From: Paenibacillus sp.
Lineage (GTDB): Bacteria > Bacillota > Bacilli > Paenibacillales > YIM-B00363
Length of the DNA: 64,000 nt
Assembly (NCBI RefSeq): GCF_031177825.1
Contig: NZ_JAPSKE010000018.1
Coordinates: 43,151-107,150, forward strand
Reading direction: 5' to 3'
Numbering within the stretch: position 1 is the stretch's first letter; every line of letters starts with the position of its first letter. This document shows positions 31,042 through 39,852 of this stretch, one piece after another. Under the pieces are notes generated by a model, which was not told where the DNA came from, searched no databases, and was given only the letters and a program-made list of their open reading frames with translations. The translations under genes were made by a program, and so were the position numbers.

Positions 31042-33117
31042 ATGAAACGGAAATGGAAACGAATCGCGGGCTGGGGACTGCTCGCATCGTTGTCGGGCGC
31101 CGCGCTGCTGTTCCTGACGGCGGCGTCGTATGTGACGTCGCTCGACGTCGGCGAGCTCGGCGAGCCGCTCCCGTCGCCGACGGTCGTACTGGATCGCGAC
31201 GGCGAGGAGATATTCAAGCTGTCGGTGCGCAAGTTCGAGCCGGTCTCGATCGATCGGATGCCCGAGGTATTGCTGGAAGCGATCATCGCGGTCGAGGACC
31301 GGCGGTATTACGACCACCCCGGCGTCGATATCGCTTCGATCGCGAGAGCTTTATATAAGGATTTGCAAGCGGGGGAATACGTGGAAGGAGCGAGCACGAT
31401 TACGCAGCAGCTTGCGAAGCGGGCGTTCCTGACGCCGGACAAGAGCATCGAGCGCAAGCTGAAGGAGGCCGCGTACGCGCTCAAGATCGAGATGACGTAC
31501 GATAAGGAAGAAGTGCTCGAGCGGTATTTGAACTCGATTTATTTCGGAGAGGGCGCCTACGGCGTCCAAGCGGCCAGCCGGACGTATTTCGGGAAGGACG
31601 TCTCGGAGCTGACGCTGCCTGAAGCGGCGCTGCTCGCGGGCTTGCCGAAGGCGCCGAGCCGGTATTCGCCGGTCGACAACCCGGAAGGGGCGGTGGAGCG
31701 GCGTAATCTGGCGCTTTCGCTTATGGCGGAGCAGGGGTTGATCACCGAGGCGGAATTCGAGGCCGCTTCCGCTTCTCCGCTGGCGCTTCATGACGACGCG
31801 GCCGACGAAGCGCGGCGGGTGTCTTACGCCTCGTATATCGATGCGGTCATCGCGGAGGCCGAGGAGAAGCACGGCATTACGGAGAGACAGCTGATGGCGG
31901 GCGGGTTCACGATCCGGACCGAGATGGATCGTCGAATGCAGGAGGCCGCCGCCGCGGTGTATGCCGATCCGGCAATGTTCCCTCCGTCCGAGAACGGGCA
32001 AATCGTAGAGAGCGGCGCCGTGTTCCTGGACCAGACGATGGGCGGCATCCGCGCGTTGATCGGCTCGCGGGAGAACGGACCTTACCGGGCGTTCAACCGG
32101 GCGACGCAGCTGAAGCGGCAGCCGGGCTCCGCGTTCAAGCCGATCGCGGTGTACGGCCCCGCATTGGAGGCGGGGTATACGCCGTACTCCGAGCTGTACG
32201 ACGGACCGTTCGACGCGAACGGTTACCGCCCGCGCAACTGGGACGGCCGCTATCACGGCGACGTGACGATGGCGGAGGCGATCCGGCAGTCGTGGAACGT
32301 GCCGCCGGTGTGGCTGCTGCAGCAGCTCGGCATCGACAAGGGGCTGGAGTTCGCGGAGCGGCTCGGCATTCCGCTCGGGGACGCGGATCGTAATCTCGGA
32401 CTCGCGCTCGGCGGCTTGTCGGAAGGGGTATCGCCGCTGCAGATGGCGCAGGCGTTCTCCGCGTTCGCGAACGGCGGGGCGATGCACGAGGCGCATACGA
32501 TCCGGGAGATCGCGTCGCACGACGGCGCCGTCGTCGCCCGTTACGATACGGCGCCGGTGCAGGCGATGGATCCGAACGCGGCGTATACGATGACGCTGCT
32601 GCTGCGGCATGCCGTGGAGGAAGGGACCGGCAAGCAGGGCGCCGTTCCGGGCTGGGCGACGGCCGGCAAGACGGGTACGACGGAGCTGCCAGAGACGGAG
32701 GAGTTCGCCGGCATCGACGGCGGGGCGAAAGACTTGTGGTTCGCGGGGTATACGCCTGCGCTGACGGGGGCGGTATGGATCGGGTACGACAAGACCGATC
32801 GGGAGCACTACATGAAGACGAGCAGCGCCGCGGCGGCCGCCGTCTTCCGGGAAGTCGCGGTCCGGGCGCTCGCGGAGACGGCGCCGGCGGATTTCGTGCC
32901 GCCGCCGGGCTTCCGGGCGGATTGGGATCGGGACGAGAAGAAAGAGGAGGAGAAGAAAAACAAGAAGGACAAAGGGAAAGGAAAGGGACGGAAGGACGAC
33001 CGGGACGACGAGGATCGCGAAAACGAGCGGGATGACGACGACGATGACGATGACGACGATGAGAAGGAAGAAGAGCGGAAGGGGAAGGACAAAGGCAAGG
33101 GGAAAGAGAGAGACTAA
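31042..33117 (+). CDS. Class A penicillin-binding protein (glycosyltransferase-transpeptidase) with charged tail
   Basis: 691 residues from ATG 31042 (GAGAGG lies 12 bases upstream; a TTG at 31030 is directly adjacent to that site). One N-terminal membrane anchor, then a GT51 domain (EDRRYYDHPGVD, GASTITQQLAKRAF, YLNSIYFGEGAYGVQAAS) and a transpeptidase domain with the active Ser in SAFK, SWN as the second motif and KTGTTE as the third. It polymerises and cross-links peptidoglycan outside the membrane. The last ~65 residues are low-complexity: Lys/Gly/Asp/Glu-rich with ten consecutive Asp. Resembles the short PbpF/PbpD-like members more than the long PonA, but I do not assign a symbol. Confidence 0.92.
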   Translation: MKRKWKRIAGWGLLASLSGAALLFLTAASYVTSLDVGELGEPLPSPTVVLDRDGEEIFKLSVRKFEPVSIDRMPEVLLEAIIAVEDRRYYDHPGVDIASIARALYKDLQAGEYVEGASTITQQLAKRAFLTPDKSIERKLKEAAYALKIEMTYDKEEVLERYLNSIYFGEGAYGVQAASRTYFGKDVSELTLPEAALLAGLPKAPSRYSPVDNPEGAVERRNLALSLMAEQGLITEAEFEAASASPLALHDDAADEARRVSYASYIDAVIAEAEEKHGITERQLMAGGFTIRTEMDRRMQEAAAAVYADPAMFPPSENGQIVESGAVFLDQTMGGIRALIGSRENGPYRAFNRATQLKRQPGSAFKPIAVYGPALEAGYTPYSELYDGPFDANGYRPRNWDGRYHGDVTMAEAIRQSWNVPPVWLLQQLGIDKGLEFAERLGIPLGDADRNLGLALGGLSEGVSPLQMAQAFSAFANGGAMHEAHTIREIASHDGAVVARYDTAPVQAMDPNAAYTMTLLLRHAVEEGTGKQGAVPGWATAGKTGTTELPETEEFAGIDGGAKDLWFAGYTPALTGAVWIGYDKTDREHYMKTSSAAAAAVFREVAVRALAETAPADFVPPPGFRADWDRDEKKEEEKKNKKDKGKGKGRKDDRDDEDRENERDDDDDDDDDDEKEEERKGKDKGKGKERD

Positions 33118-33134
33118 CCGCTAAGCATGGAAAC

Positions 33135-33175
33135 GCTCCGCCTGGAAATAATGAGAATACATTCCAAGGCGGAGC
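33135..33175 (+). promoter_or_regulatory. Hairpin overlapping the ribosome site of the 158-aa hypothetical gene
   Basis: GCTCCGCCTGGAA (33135-33147) pairs with TTCCAAGGCGGAGC (33162-33175) with one bulged base. The right arm contains GGCGGAG, next to GGGGGA and the ATG at 33186. No T-run follows, so a structure limiting translation fits better than a terminator. Confidence 0.45.
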
Positions 33176-33185
33176 GGGGGATACG

Positions 33186-33662
33186 ATGGAATTCGAACTG
33201 GACCGGGCCGGTCGCACGGCCGAAGGCGAACGGTATTATGTGTATGCGAATTCGAAAGGGAAGAAACGCTGCATCGGCCAAGTCGTGCGGTCGGAGCGAT
33301 CGGGCCTATGGTCGGCGTACGCGGACGGCGAGCTGCTGTCCTGCGCGTCGACGTCGGAGGAGGCCGCGCTTAAGCTGTGGACGTTCGAATCCGTGCGGCG
33401 GCCCGACGGCGACGGATCGCGGAAGCCGATCTGGGAATGCTCGGTGGAGGAGCGGTTCGCTCGGCTCCGCCGGAAATTTCCGAAGGAGGCCCATTTCTCG
33501 GAGCGCATCGTCGAGGACGTGCGGCATGTGCCGATCGAACGCCGCGCCCGTTTGCTGCAGGACGTCTCCGAGCTGATCGGAGACATGGAGACGCAGCTGC
33601 TCTGGTGGCGGAAGGTGAAGAAGGAGCTGACCGCCGCCCCGAAGCTAAGCCGATATAAATAA
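33186..33662 (+). CDS. Hypothetical protein (158 aa)
   Basis: ATG 33186 after GGAGCGGGGG. Soluble and charged, with a W/Y-rich N-terminal half and the C-terminal stretch RRARLLQDVSELIGDMETQLLWWRKVKKEL forming predicted helices. No signal peptide, membrane segment or recognised domain. It lies 68 bases after the penicillin-binding protein gene, beyond a hairpin, and may be co-transcribed. Function unknown. Confidence 0.65.
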   Translation: MEFELDRAGRTAEGERYYVYANSKGKKRCIGQVVRSERSGLWSAYADGELLSCASTSEEAALKLWTFESVRRPDGDGSRKPIWECSVEERFARLRRKFPKEAHFSERIVEDVRHVPIERRARLLQDVSELIGDMETQLLWWRKVKKELTAAPKLSRYK

Positions 33663-33665
33663 AGT

Positions 33666-33700
33666 CGAAGCGCCCGCTCCGGGATCGGAGGGGCGCTTCG
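33666..33700 (+). terminator. Hairpin after the 158-aa hypothetical gene
   Basis: CGAAGCGCCC (33666-33675) pairs perfectly with GGGCGCTTCG (33691-33700). No T-run follows, so termination is uncertain. Confidence 0.45.
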
Positions 33701-33734
33701 TGCGTTACGTCGGAAGCATGGGTTAGGTGTAAAA

Positions 33735-33800
33735 GTGCAGGTATTTGAGCGGGAAGGAGCGCGAAAGGGCCGATTGCCTGCAAAAATACAGGTATTAAGG
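33735..33800. repeat. Possible dispersed intergenic repeat of Paenibacillus type
   Basis: GTGCAGGTATTTGAGCGGG and, 50 bases on, ATACAGGTATTAAGGCG form a direct pair, with TGCCTGCA between them that can pair with the first copy. The 240-base gap contains no convincing gene. From memory, very similar CAGGTATT / GCCTGCAAAAAT elements recur between genes in Paenibacillus genomes; copy number here cannot be checked in one window. Confidence 0.4.
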
Positions 33801-33902
33801 CGCCATTGTCCCGGGATAGCGATAAATAAATGAGGTTTCGCAGGTGTTCTAAGCTTCCGGGTTACCATGGAGTAAAATAACTGTACGAATGCAGGCGCAT
33901 CG

Positions 33903-35780
33903 TTACCGCGGGAGCTTCACGGATTGCCCCGGATAAATCAGGTTCGGATCGCGGAACCGGTTGATCGCTTGCAGCTGCCGCCACGTCAAGCCGTAGTTCG
34001 CGGCGATGCCCGACAGCGTGTCGCCGGGCTTCACGACGTAAACGCCGGAGGCCGACGCAGGCGCCGGCGCGGCGGCGGTCCCGTTCGCTTCGGCGGACGA
34101 GGCCGTCTCGAAGCCGAATACCGCAACGGTGCCGGACACTTCATGCGCGACGAGCAGCAGCGGCATCCCGTTCGGGCTGTCTTCGGCGGGAACGAACTTC
34201 ATCCCTTCCGGCGCCAGATCGCCCCGCGGCTCCTCCGAGCCGAAGTCGCGGGTCGTGAAGTAGCCGTCCGCGCCGGGCTGCTGGGGATTCGTGACGTTCT
34301 GCCAGTAGATGCCGCCTGTCCGCTCGAGCCCGACGAAGGCGTACCGTTCGCCGTCGATGACGCCCGTCGCGACCGCTTCCGGCTCCGGCCCCTTGTCGTC
34401 GCTCCGATCGTCGAACGCGTTCTCCGTATTGTCTGCGTTGTACAGCGCGCCCCACGACGCGGACTTCGTCTTCGCCGCCGACTCCGAGGCTTCCTTCGTC
34501 AATTGTTCGAGGCGGCTGCCGCTGTCGTAGACGCGAGAGACCCGGCCGTCCGCGGACGCTTCCCAGATCGTATAAGAGCGGGCGCCGAAGCTATAGATCG
34601 CCTCGTATTTGCCTTCCGCATTCATCGGCGCCGCGATCGTAGTCTTCAATCGGCCGAGCGCGTCTTCGCCGAAAGCATCCGACGCGAAGGCGTATCGCTC
34701 GACCATGTCTTCGACGCGCGCCTCTTCCGAATACCCTTCGTAATCGCGGGAGTCGCCCTCGTTCGCCGTCAGCACGTAATGCTTCCCGCCGCTCGAGAAT
34801 ACGTCCATGCCGTCGGGCATGTACATCCCGAGCGCCGGCCAAGGCCGGATCGCCGCGACGTCGTCCTTGTCGGTCGCGTCCAAGCCGCCCTCCTCGGCGT
34901 AGTTTTTATACCCGAGGCTGCGCACGGCCGTGAACGTTGCCGAGGCGATGTCGAGAATGCCGAGCGCGTTCGCTTCTTGCAGCGCGACGAAGGCGCTCTT
35001 GCCGTCCTCGGCGACCGCGATGTATTCCGGCTCCAGATCTTGCGCGTACGGGACGTCGGCCTTCGCCTTGCGAACGTCGCCGGCGACGATGTCGTCCGCG
35101 AAGCGGGCGGTGCGGACATGCTCGGCCGTCAGCCCTTCCACGCCGCCGCGCACGTCGATGACCGAGACGCTGCCTTCCGGGTCGACGCTGTAGTCGTCGT
35201 TCGGCTCGCCTTCGTTCGCGACGAGCACGTAGCCGCCGTCCGGGGTGAACGTCAGCATGTCCGGCAGCGCGCCGACTTCGACGAAGCCGAGCAGAGCGCC
35301 GTTCGTATCGACGAATACGACGTGTCCGTTCTCCTGCTTCGGATCGTTCGGCACGGCGACGGCGAGGACGCCGCCCTTCGGATGAAGCGCGACGCTCGTA
35401 ATATCGCCGGCTTGCACCCGCCCGGCGGTGAGCGTCTCGACGGGGAGGCGCTTCACGAGCGGCAGCGCTTCGACGACGCGCGAGCGGTCGCGCAGCGGGG
35501 CTAGATCGAAGATGTCGAGCGATTCCTCGGCGCCGTTCACCGCGAAGCCGCGCTGCGTCGCAGGATCGTACGCGACGATCTCCGCGCCGGCTTCGTCCAG
35601 CCCGGCGCCGCTGACGTACCGGCCGAGATAATGCGCCTTCAGCTCCGAGGCGGCGGGGACGGACAGGAACGGCTTCGCTTCGGCCGCCGCCGAGGCGCCG
35701 GATGCCGCGCCGGACCACCCGGCTGCGGCGACGACGGCGGCGATCGCGCCGGTCGTCCATCGTTGGATCGGCTTTTGCAT
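33903..35780 (-). CDS. Secreted choice-of-anchor I family protein with C-terminal LysM
   Basis: 625 residues from ATG 35780, about nine bases after GGAAGGGG. The signal peptide (to about 33) is followed by a long beta-propeller region typical of the choice-of-anchor I family (GDITSVALHPKGGVLAVAV, LTFTPDGGYVLVANEGEPNDDYSVDPEGSVSVIDV, LTANEGDSRDY, LAPEGMKFVP). Members are often annotated as alkaline phosphatase-like or esterase-like, but no catalytic set is established here. The last ~47 residues are a LysM domain (YVVKPGDTLSGIAANYGLTWRQLQAINRF) that should hold the protein on peptidoglycan. A Pho-box-like promoter lies upstream. It is the only minus-strand gene in the 21-64 kb part. Confidence 0.82.
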   Translation of the reverse strand: MQKPIQRWTTGAIAAVVAAAGWSGAASGASAAAEAKPFLSVPAASELKAHYLGRYVSGAGLDEAGAEIVAYDPATQRGFAVNGAEESLDIFDLAPLRDRSRVVEALPLVKRLPVETLTAGRVQAGDITSVALHPKGGVLAVAVPNDPKQENGHVVFVDTNGALLGFVEVGALPDMLTFTPDGGYVLVANEGEPNDDYSVDPEGSVSVIDVRGGVEGLTAEHVRTARFADDIVAGDVRKAKADVPYAQDLEPEYIAVAEDGKSAFVALQEANALGILDIASATFTAVRSLGYKNYAEEGGLDATDKDDVAAIRPWPALGMYMPDGMDVFSSGGKHYVLTANEGDSRDYEGYSEEARVEDMVERYAFASDAFGEDALGRLKTTIAAPMNAEGKYEAIYSFGARSYTIWEASADGRVSRVYDSGSRLEQLTKEASESAAKTKSASWGALYNADNTENAFDDRSDDKGPEPEAVATGVIDGERYAFVGLERTGGIYWQNVTNPQQPGADGYFTTRDFGSEEPRGDLAPEGMKFVPAEDSPNGMPLLLVAHEVSGTVAVFGFETASSAEANGTAAAPAPASASGVYVVKPGDTLSGIAANYGLTWRQLQAINRFRDPNLIYPGQSVKLPR

Positions 35781-35848
35781 GAAAATGGACCCCTTCCGTT
35801 ATCATCAAGGTATATGCCCCCACATCATAATCGCCTCGTGTTAACCGG

Positions 35849-35877
35849 ACATAATGGCAATGTAAACCTCATGTAAA
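35849..35877 (-). promoter_or_regulatory. Pho-box-like promoter of the choice-of-anchor I gene
   Basis: On the minus strand TTTACA-N5-TTTACA (35877-35861) matches the PhoP half-site pattern TT(A/C/T)A(C/T)A with 5-base spacing. The upstream TTTACA is also 17 bases from TTATGT (35854-35849), a weak -10. The remaining part of the 336-base gap up to radA holds no gene that I can support. Confidence 0.45.
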
Positions 35878-36116
35878 AAAGTAGAAAAATTCGAATGATA
35901 TAGGACGAACGGCCCCCGACGTATGGGGTATGTCTCTTCTCTCCGGAATCGGGGAAAATGGGTCTAGCGGCAATCGGGCGGAACGAACGTCAATCCGGCG
36001 AAATGCCGCATCATTCCAACGGATTTCCTCACGGAATCTGTCAAAAGGTGCAGGATTTTGTCAGTTGATGGAGAATAGTACCGGATAGCGAAAGAAGCGG
36101 AGCGAAGGAAACGACC

Positions 36117-37487
36117 ATGGGGAAAAGTAAAACGAAATTCGTCTGCCAAGACTGCGGCACGGAATCGCCGAAGTGGCTCGGCAAGTGCCCCGGCTGCAAC
36201 GCCTGGAATACGTTCGTCGAGGAGACGGAGACGGTCGTGAAGACGGCCGGGGTCGCCGTGCCGGGCCTCTCCGGCGCGAAGGAGCGGCCGCAGCCGATCA
36301 CCAAGATCGTCAGCTCGCAGGAGCCCCGGATCGACGCGGGCAGCGGCGAGCTGAACCGCGTGCTCGGGGGCGGCCTCGTGCCGGGGTCGCTCATCCTCGT
36401 CGGCGGCGATCCCGGCATCGGCAAGTCGACGCTGCTGCTGCAGACGTCGCATCATCTCGCGCGCGCGGGACAGCGCGTGCTGTACGTGACGGGCGAGGAG
36501 TCGGCCCGTCAGATCAAGATGCGCGCCGAGCGGCTCGGCGCGGAAGCCGATTCGCTGTTCGTGCTGTGCGAGACGAATACGGACCACATCTTCGAGGCGC
36601 TCGACGACGTGCGGCCGGACATCCTCGTCGTCGACTCGATCCAGACGGTGTATCAGCCGGGCGTCGCGTCGGCGCCGGGCAGCGTGTCCCAGGTGCGGGA
36701 ATGCACCGGCCTGTTCATGCGCATCGCCAAGCAGCGCGGCGTCGCGACGCTGCTCGTCGGCCACGTGACGAAGGAGGGCGCCATCGCGGGCCCGCGGCTG
36801 CTCGAGCACATGGTGGACACCGTGCTGTACTTCGAGGGCGAGCGGCACAATACGTACCGGATGCTGCGCGCGGTGAAGAACCGGTTCGGGTCGACGAACG
36901 AAATCGGCATTTTCGAAATGATCGAAAACGGTCTGACCGAGGTCAAGAATCCTTCGGAGCTGTTCCTCTCCGAGCGTCCGCTGGGCGTCGCCGGTTCGAC
37001 GGTCGTCGCTTCGATGGAGGGGACGCGGCCGGTGCTCGTCGAGCTGCAAGCGCTCGTGTCGTCGACGAACTTCCCGTCCCCGCGCCGCATGGCGACGGGG
37101 GTCGACTATAACCGGCTGAACCTGATCATCGCCGTGCTGGAGAAGCGCGTCGGCATGCATCTGCAGACGCAGGACGCGTATCTGAACGTCGCGGGCGGCG
37201 TGAAGCTGGACGAGCCGGCGGCCGATCTCGGCATCGCCGTGGCGCTCGCGTCGAGCTTCCGGGACAAGCCGACGCGTCCGGAGGACGTCGTCTTCGGCGA
37301 GATCGGCCTGACGGGCGAGGTGCGGGGCGTCTCCCGGGTCGATCAGCGCGTCAACGAGGCGCTCAAGCTCGGCTTCAAGCGCGTCATCGTGCCGGACAAG
37401 AGCATGAAGCAGTGGACGCCGCCCCGCGGCATCGAGGTCGTCCCCGTCGGAACGGTGCGGGACGCGCTGAATTTGCTGCTGCCGTAG
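36117..37487 (+). CDS. radA: DNA repair protein RadA/Sms
   Basis: 456 residues. An N-terminal four-cysteine zinc finger ([18 protein letters not shown]), a RecA-like ATPase with Walker [10 protein letters not shown] and the RadA-specific KNRFG motif, and a C-terminal Lon-like S16 domain are all present. It is a helicase that promotes branch migration in recombination. The first gene of the conserved radA-disA pair; a small hairpin with T-run separates it from disA. Confidence 0.96.
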   Translation: MGKSKTKFVCQDCGTESPKWLGKCPGCNAWNTFVEETETVVKTAGVAVPGLSGAKERPQPITKIVSSQEPRIDAGSGELNRVLGGGLVPGSLILVGGDPGIGKSTLLLQTSHHLARAGQRVLYVTGEESARQIKMRAERLGAEADSLFVLCETNTDHIFEALDDVRPDILVVDSIQTVYQPGVASAPGSVSQVRECTGLFMRIAKQRGVATLLVGHVTKEGAIAGPRLLEHMVDTVLYFEGERHNTYRMLRAVKNRFGSTNEIGIFEMIENGLTEVKNPSELFLSERPLGVAGSTVVASMEGTRPVLVELQALVSSTNFPSPRRMATGVDYNRLNLIIAVLEKRVGMHLQTQDAYLNVAGGVKLDEPAADLGIAVALASSFRDKPTRPEDVVFGEIGLTGEVRGVSRVDQRVNEALKLGFKRVIVPDKSMKQWTPPRGIEVVPVGTVRDALNLLLP

Positions 37488-37520
37488 GGCGGAGGGAACG
37501 TTTTCCTAAAAAATACGAAA

Positions 37521-37548
37521 ACGAAGTGCAAACTTCGGTCTTTTTTAT
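37521..37548 (+). terminator. Short hairpin and T-run between radA and disA
   Basis: CGAAGT (37522-37527) pairs with ACTTCG (37532-37537), followed by GTCTTTTTTATA. Probably a partial terminator. A TACAAT -10-like hexamer follows at 37550-37555. Confidence 0.5.
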
Positions 37549-37608
37549 ATACAATAGTTATTAGAAGTTTCTTCGGAATCGAACGTCCGCATCGTCAGGA
37601 GGGTACAC

Positions 37609-38688
37609 ATGGTCAAGGAAGAGCATACGCCAGAAATCATGAGCGGACTGCTGCAGCTCGTCGCGCCGGGGACGCCGTTCCGGGAAGGACTCGAGAACGT
37701 GCTCCGCGCGAAAACCGGAGGACTTATCGTCTGCGGTTACTCGCCGGAGGTCATGGACCTCGTAGACGGCGGATTTTCCATCAATTGCGATTTCTCGCCG
37801 AACTATCTATACGAGCTGGCCAAGATGGACGGCGCTATTATATTAAGCGAGGATTTAAGACGTATTTTATTCGCGAATACGCAGCTCATTCCGGATTCGT
37901 CGATCGCTTCGTCGGAGACGGGCATTCGGCACCGGACGGCGGAGCGCGTCGCGAAGCAGACGGGCAAGCTCGTCGTCTCGATTTCGCAGCGGCGGAACGT
38001 CATCACGTTATACCAAGGGCAGCTGCGGTATGCGCTCAAGGACATGGGCGTCATTCTGACGAAGGCGAACCAAGCGATCCAAACGTTGGAAAAGTACAAA
38101 GCCGTCCTCGACCAAGCGCTGACGAACTTGTCGGCCGCGGAATTCGAGGAGATCGTCACGCTGCACGACGTCACGAACGTCGTGCAGCGCGCCGAGATGG
38201 TGCTGCGCATCAAAGCGGAGATCAACCGCTACATCAACGAGCTCGGCAACGAAGGAAGACTCATCTCGATGCAGCTCGAGGAGCTCGTGACCGGCGTGGA
38301 GGACGAGACCTACCTGCTGCTGAAGGATTACATGCGCGATCCCGTCGAGGAGAAGCTCCGAGACGCCGTGGCGGGGCTCATGCGCATGACGGACGACGAG
38401 CTGCTCGAGGACCATCACGTCGTGCGGATGCTCGGGTATCCGAACACGACGGCGATGATGGAAGAGTCGCTTTCGCCTCGCGGCTTCCGGATGCTCAGCA
38501 AGATTCCGCGTCTTCCGACGCTCATTATCGGCAACTTGGTCGAGCAGTTCGGCCAGCTGCCGCACGTGCTTATGGCGACGATCGAGGAACTCGACGAGGT
38601 CGACGGCATCGGCGAGGTGCGGGCGCGGACGATCAAGGAAGGGCTGAAGCGGATCCAAGAGCAGGTGCTGGTCGACCGTCATATTTAA
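37609..38688 (+). CDS. disA: Diadenylate cyclase / DNA integrity scanning protein DisA
   Basis: 359 residues, ATG after CAGGAGGG. The DAC domain has DGAIILS (DGA motif) and [11 protein letters not shown] (RHR motif), which bind ATP and metal. A helical spine and C-terminal helix-hairpin-helix DNA-binding domain ([21 protein letters not shown]) follow. It makes c-di-AMP from two ATP while scanning DNA and stops at branched structures, signalling during sporulation. Confidence 0.97.
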   Translation: MVKEEHTPEIMSGLLQLVAPGTPFREGLENVLRAKTGGLIVCGYSPEVMDLVDGGFSINCDFSPNYLYELAKMDGAIILSEDLRRILFANTQLIPDSSIASSETGIRHRTAERVAKQTGKLVVSISQRRNVITLYQGQLRYALKDMGVILTKANQAIQTLEKYKAVLDQALTNLSAAEFEEIVTLHDVTNVVQRAEMVLRIKAEINRYINELGNEGRLISMQLEELVTGVEDETYLLLKDYMRDPVEEKLRDAVAGLMRMTDDELLEDHHVVRMLGYPNTTAMMEESLSPRGFRMLSKIPRLPTLIIGNLVEQFGQLPHVLMATIEELDEVDGIGEVRARTIKEGLKRIQEQVLVDRHI

Positions 38689-38756
38689 GGGAATTTCGCG
38701 AAGCTTTGGGTTCGGCGAGCATTTCGGGTATCATAAAGGGCAGAGGTGTGTAGCCG

Positions 38757-39605
38757 ATGGGTTGGAAACAGCTTCCGAACTGGTTTACGGTCGGAAATTT
38801 ATTTCTAGGGATTCTCGCCATTATCATGGTGTTTAACGAACGGTCCGACATGGCTTCCATCCTCGTCATCATCGCGATGCTGCTCGACGGATTGGACGGC
38901 CGCGTCGCCCGAGCGCTGAACGCGCAGAGCGAATTCGGCAAGGAGCTCGATTCGTTGTCCGACGTCATCTCCTTCGGCGTGGCGCCGGCGTTCGTCATGT
39001 ACGTCGCGGCGTTCCAAGGGCTGCATGAGGCGCTCGGCTGGATCGTGACGGCGTTGTTCCCGATTTGCGGCGCGCTGCGGCTCGCCCGGTTCAACGTCAC
39101 GGACGGCTTGCCGGGGTACTTCCTGGGCTTGCCGATTCCGGCGGCCGGCGGGGTGCTCTGCACGCTGGCGCTGTTCTCCGATTCGATTCCGATCTGGGTC
39201 ATGGTGCTGTCGTCGCTCGCATTGTCGTTCCTCATGGTCAGCACGGTGAAATATCCGAGCTTCAAGAAGCTCGCTTTATCCAAGAAGGCTATCTGGATCA
39301 CGCCGATCATCATTATCGGCGCGGCGTCGGTGGCGGTGCTGTACCCGGGTTGGGCGTCGAAGCTGCTGTTTATCCCGCTGCTGCTGTACGCGCTGTTCGG
39401 CCTCCGGAAGAACGTGGAGGTGATCGCCCGCGCGGCGGGCCGCCGCGTGCGGAACGTCCGGGTGCCGGGGGTGCGGGCGCGCGGCGCGGGCGGGCAGAAG
39501 CCGCTGCTCGCGCGGCGGGGCTGGAAGCTGCGCAGAGGCGGGCCGAAGGGCGGGCCCGACGCGAAGGACGAAGCGTCTCCGCCGCCAGGACGGAAAAGCA
39601 AATAG
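38757..39605 (+). CDS. pssA: CDP-diacylglycerol-serine O-phosphatidyltransferase
   Basis: 282 residues, ATG after GCAGAGGTG. The CDP-alcohol phosphotransferase signature DGLDGRVARALNAQSEFGKELDSLSD (DG-x2-AR-x8-G-x3-D-x3-D form; interrupted here at residues 42-67) and several membrane segments are visible. The C-terminal ~50 residues are Arg/Gly/Pro-rich and basic, likely cytoplasmic. Makes phosphatidylserine, precursor of phosphatidylethanolamine. Confidence 0.92.
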   Translation: MGWKQLPNWFTVGNLFLGILAIIMVFNERSDMASILVIIAMLLDGLDGRVARALNAQSEFGKELDSLSDVISFGVAPAFVMYVAAFQGLHEALGWIVTALFPICGALRLARFNVTDGLPGYFLGLPIPAAGGVLCTLALFSDSIPIWVMVLSSLALSFLMVSTVKYPSFKKLALSKKAIWITPIIIIGAASVAVLYPGWASKLLFIPLLLYALFGLRKNVEVIARAAGRRVRNVRVPGVRARGAGGQKPLLARRGWKLRRGGPKGGPDAKDEASPPPGRKSK

Positions 39606-39615
39606 GTTGTAGAGG

Positions 39616-39665
39616 GAATCCGCTCTCGGATTCGCGTGCGAACGCGACCGGGGGCGATTTTTTTT
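39616..39665 (+). terminator. Hairpins and T-run after pssA
   Basis: GAATCCG/CGGATTC (39616-39622 with 39627-39633) and TCGCGT/ACGCGA (39632-39637 with 39642-39647) precede a run of eight T ending at 39665. Probable terminator. The rest of the gap to 39852 has no gene I can support. Confidence 0.55.
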
Positions 39666-39852
39666 GCGTTGCGGGCGAAAGCGAGAAGCGGCGTCGGAAG
39701 TTGTTCAAAAATGGAGCAGTTGCCCAGGCGATAAGCGCGAGATGGAGACGGCTTGCGTGCGACTCGAATCGGTAGAAGTTTTTCGCCGACCCGAGATTAA
39801 CCTTCCAAAAAGTGGACCATACTTCTAAGGACACCATTAAGGAGGTGAGCAC

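Noticed and set aside
32990..33117. GAC/GAT-rich tract as a microsatellite or CRISPR-like repeat
   Set aside because: It is part of the in-frame PBP tail; codons vary and there is no spacer structure.
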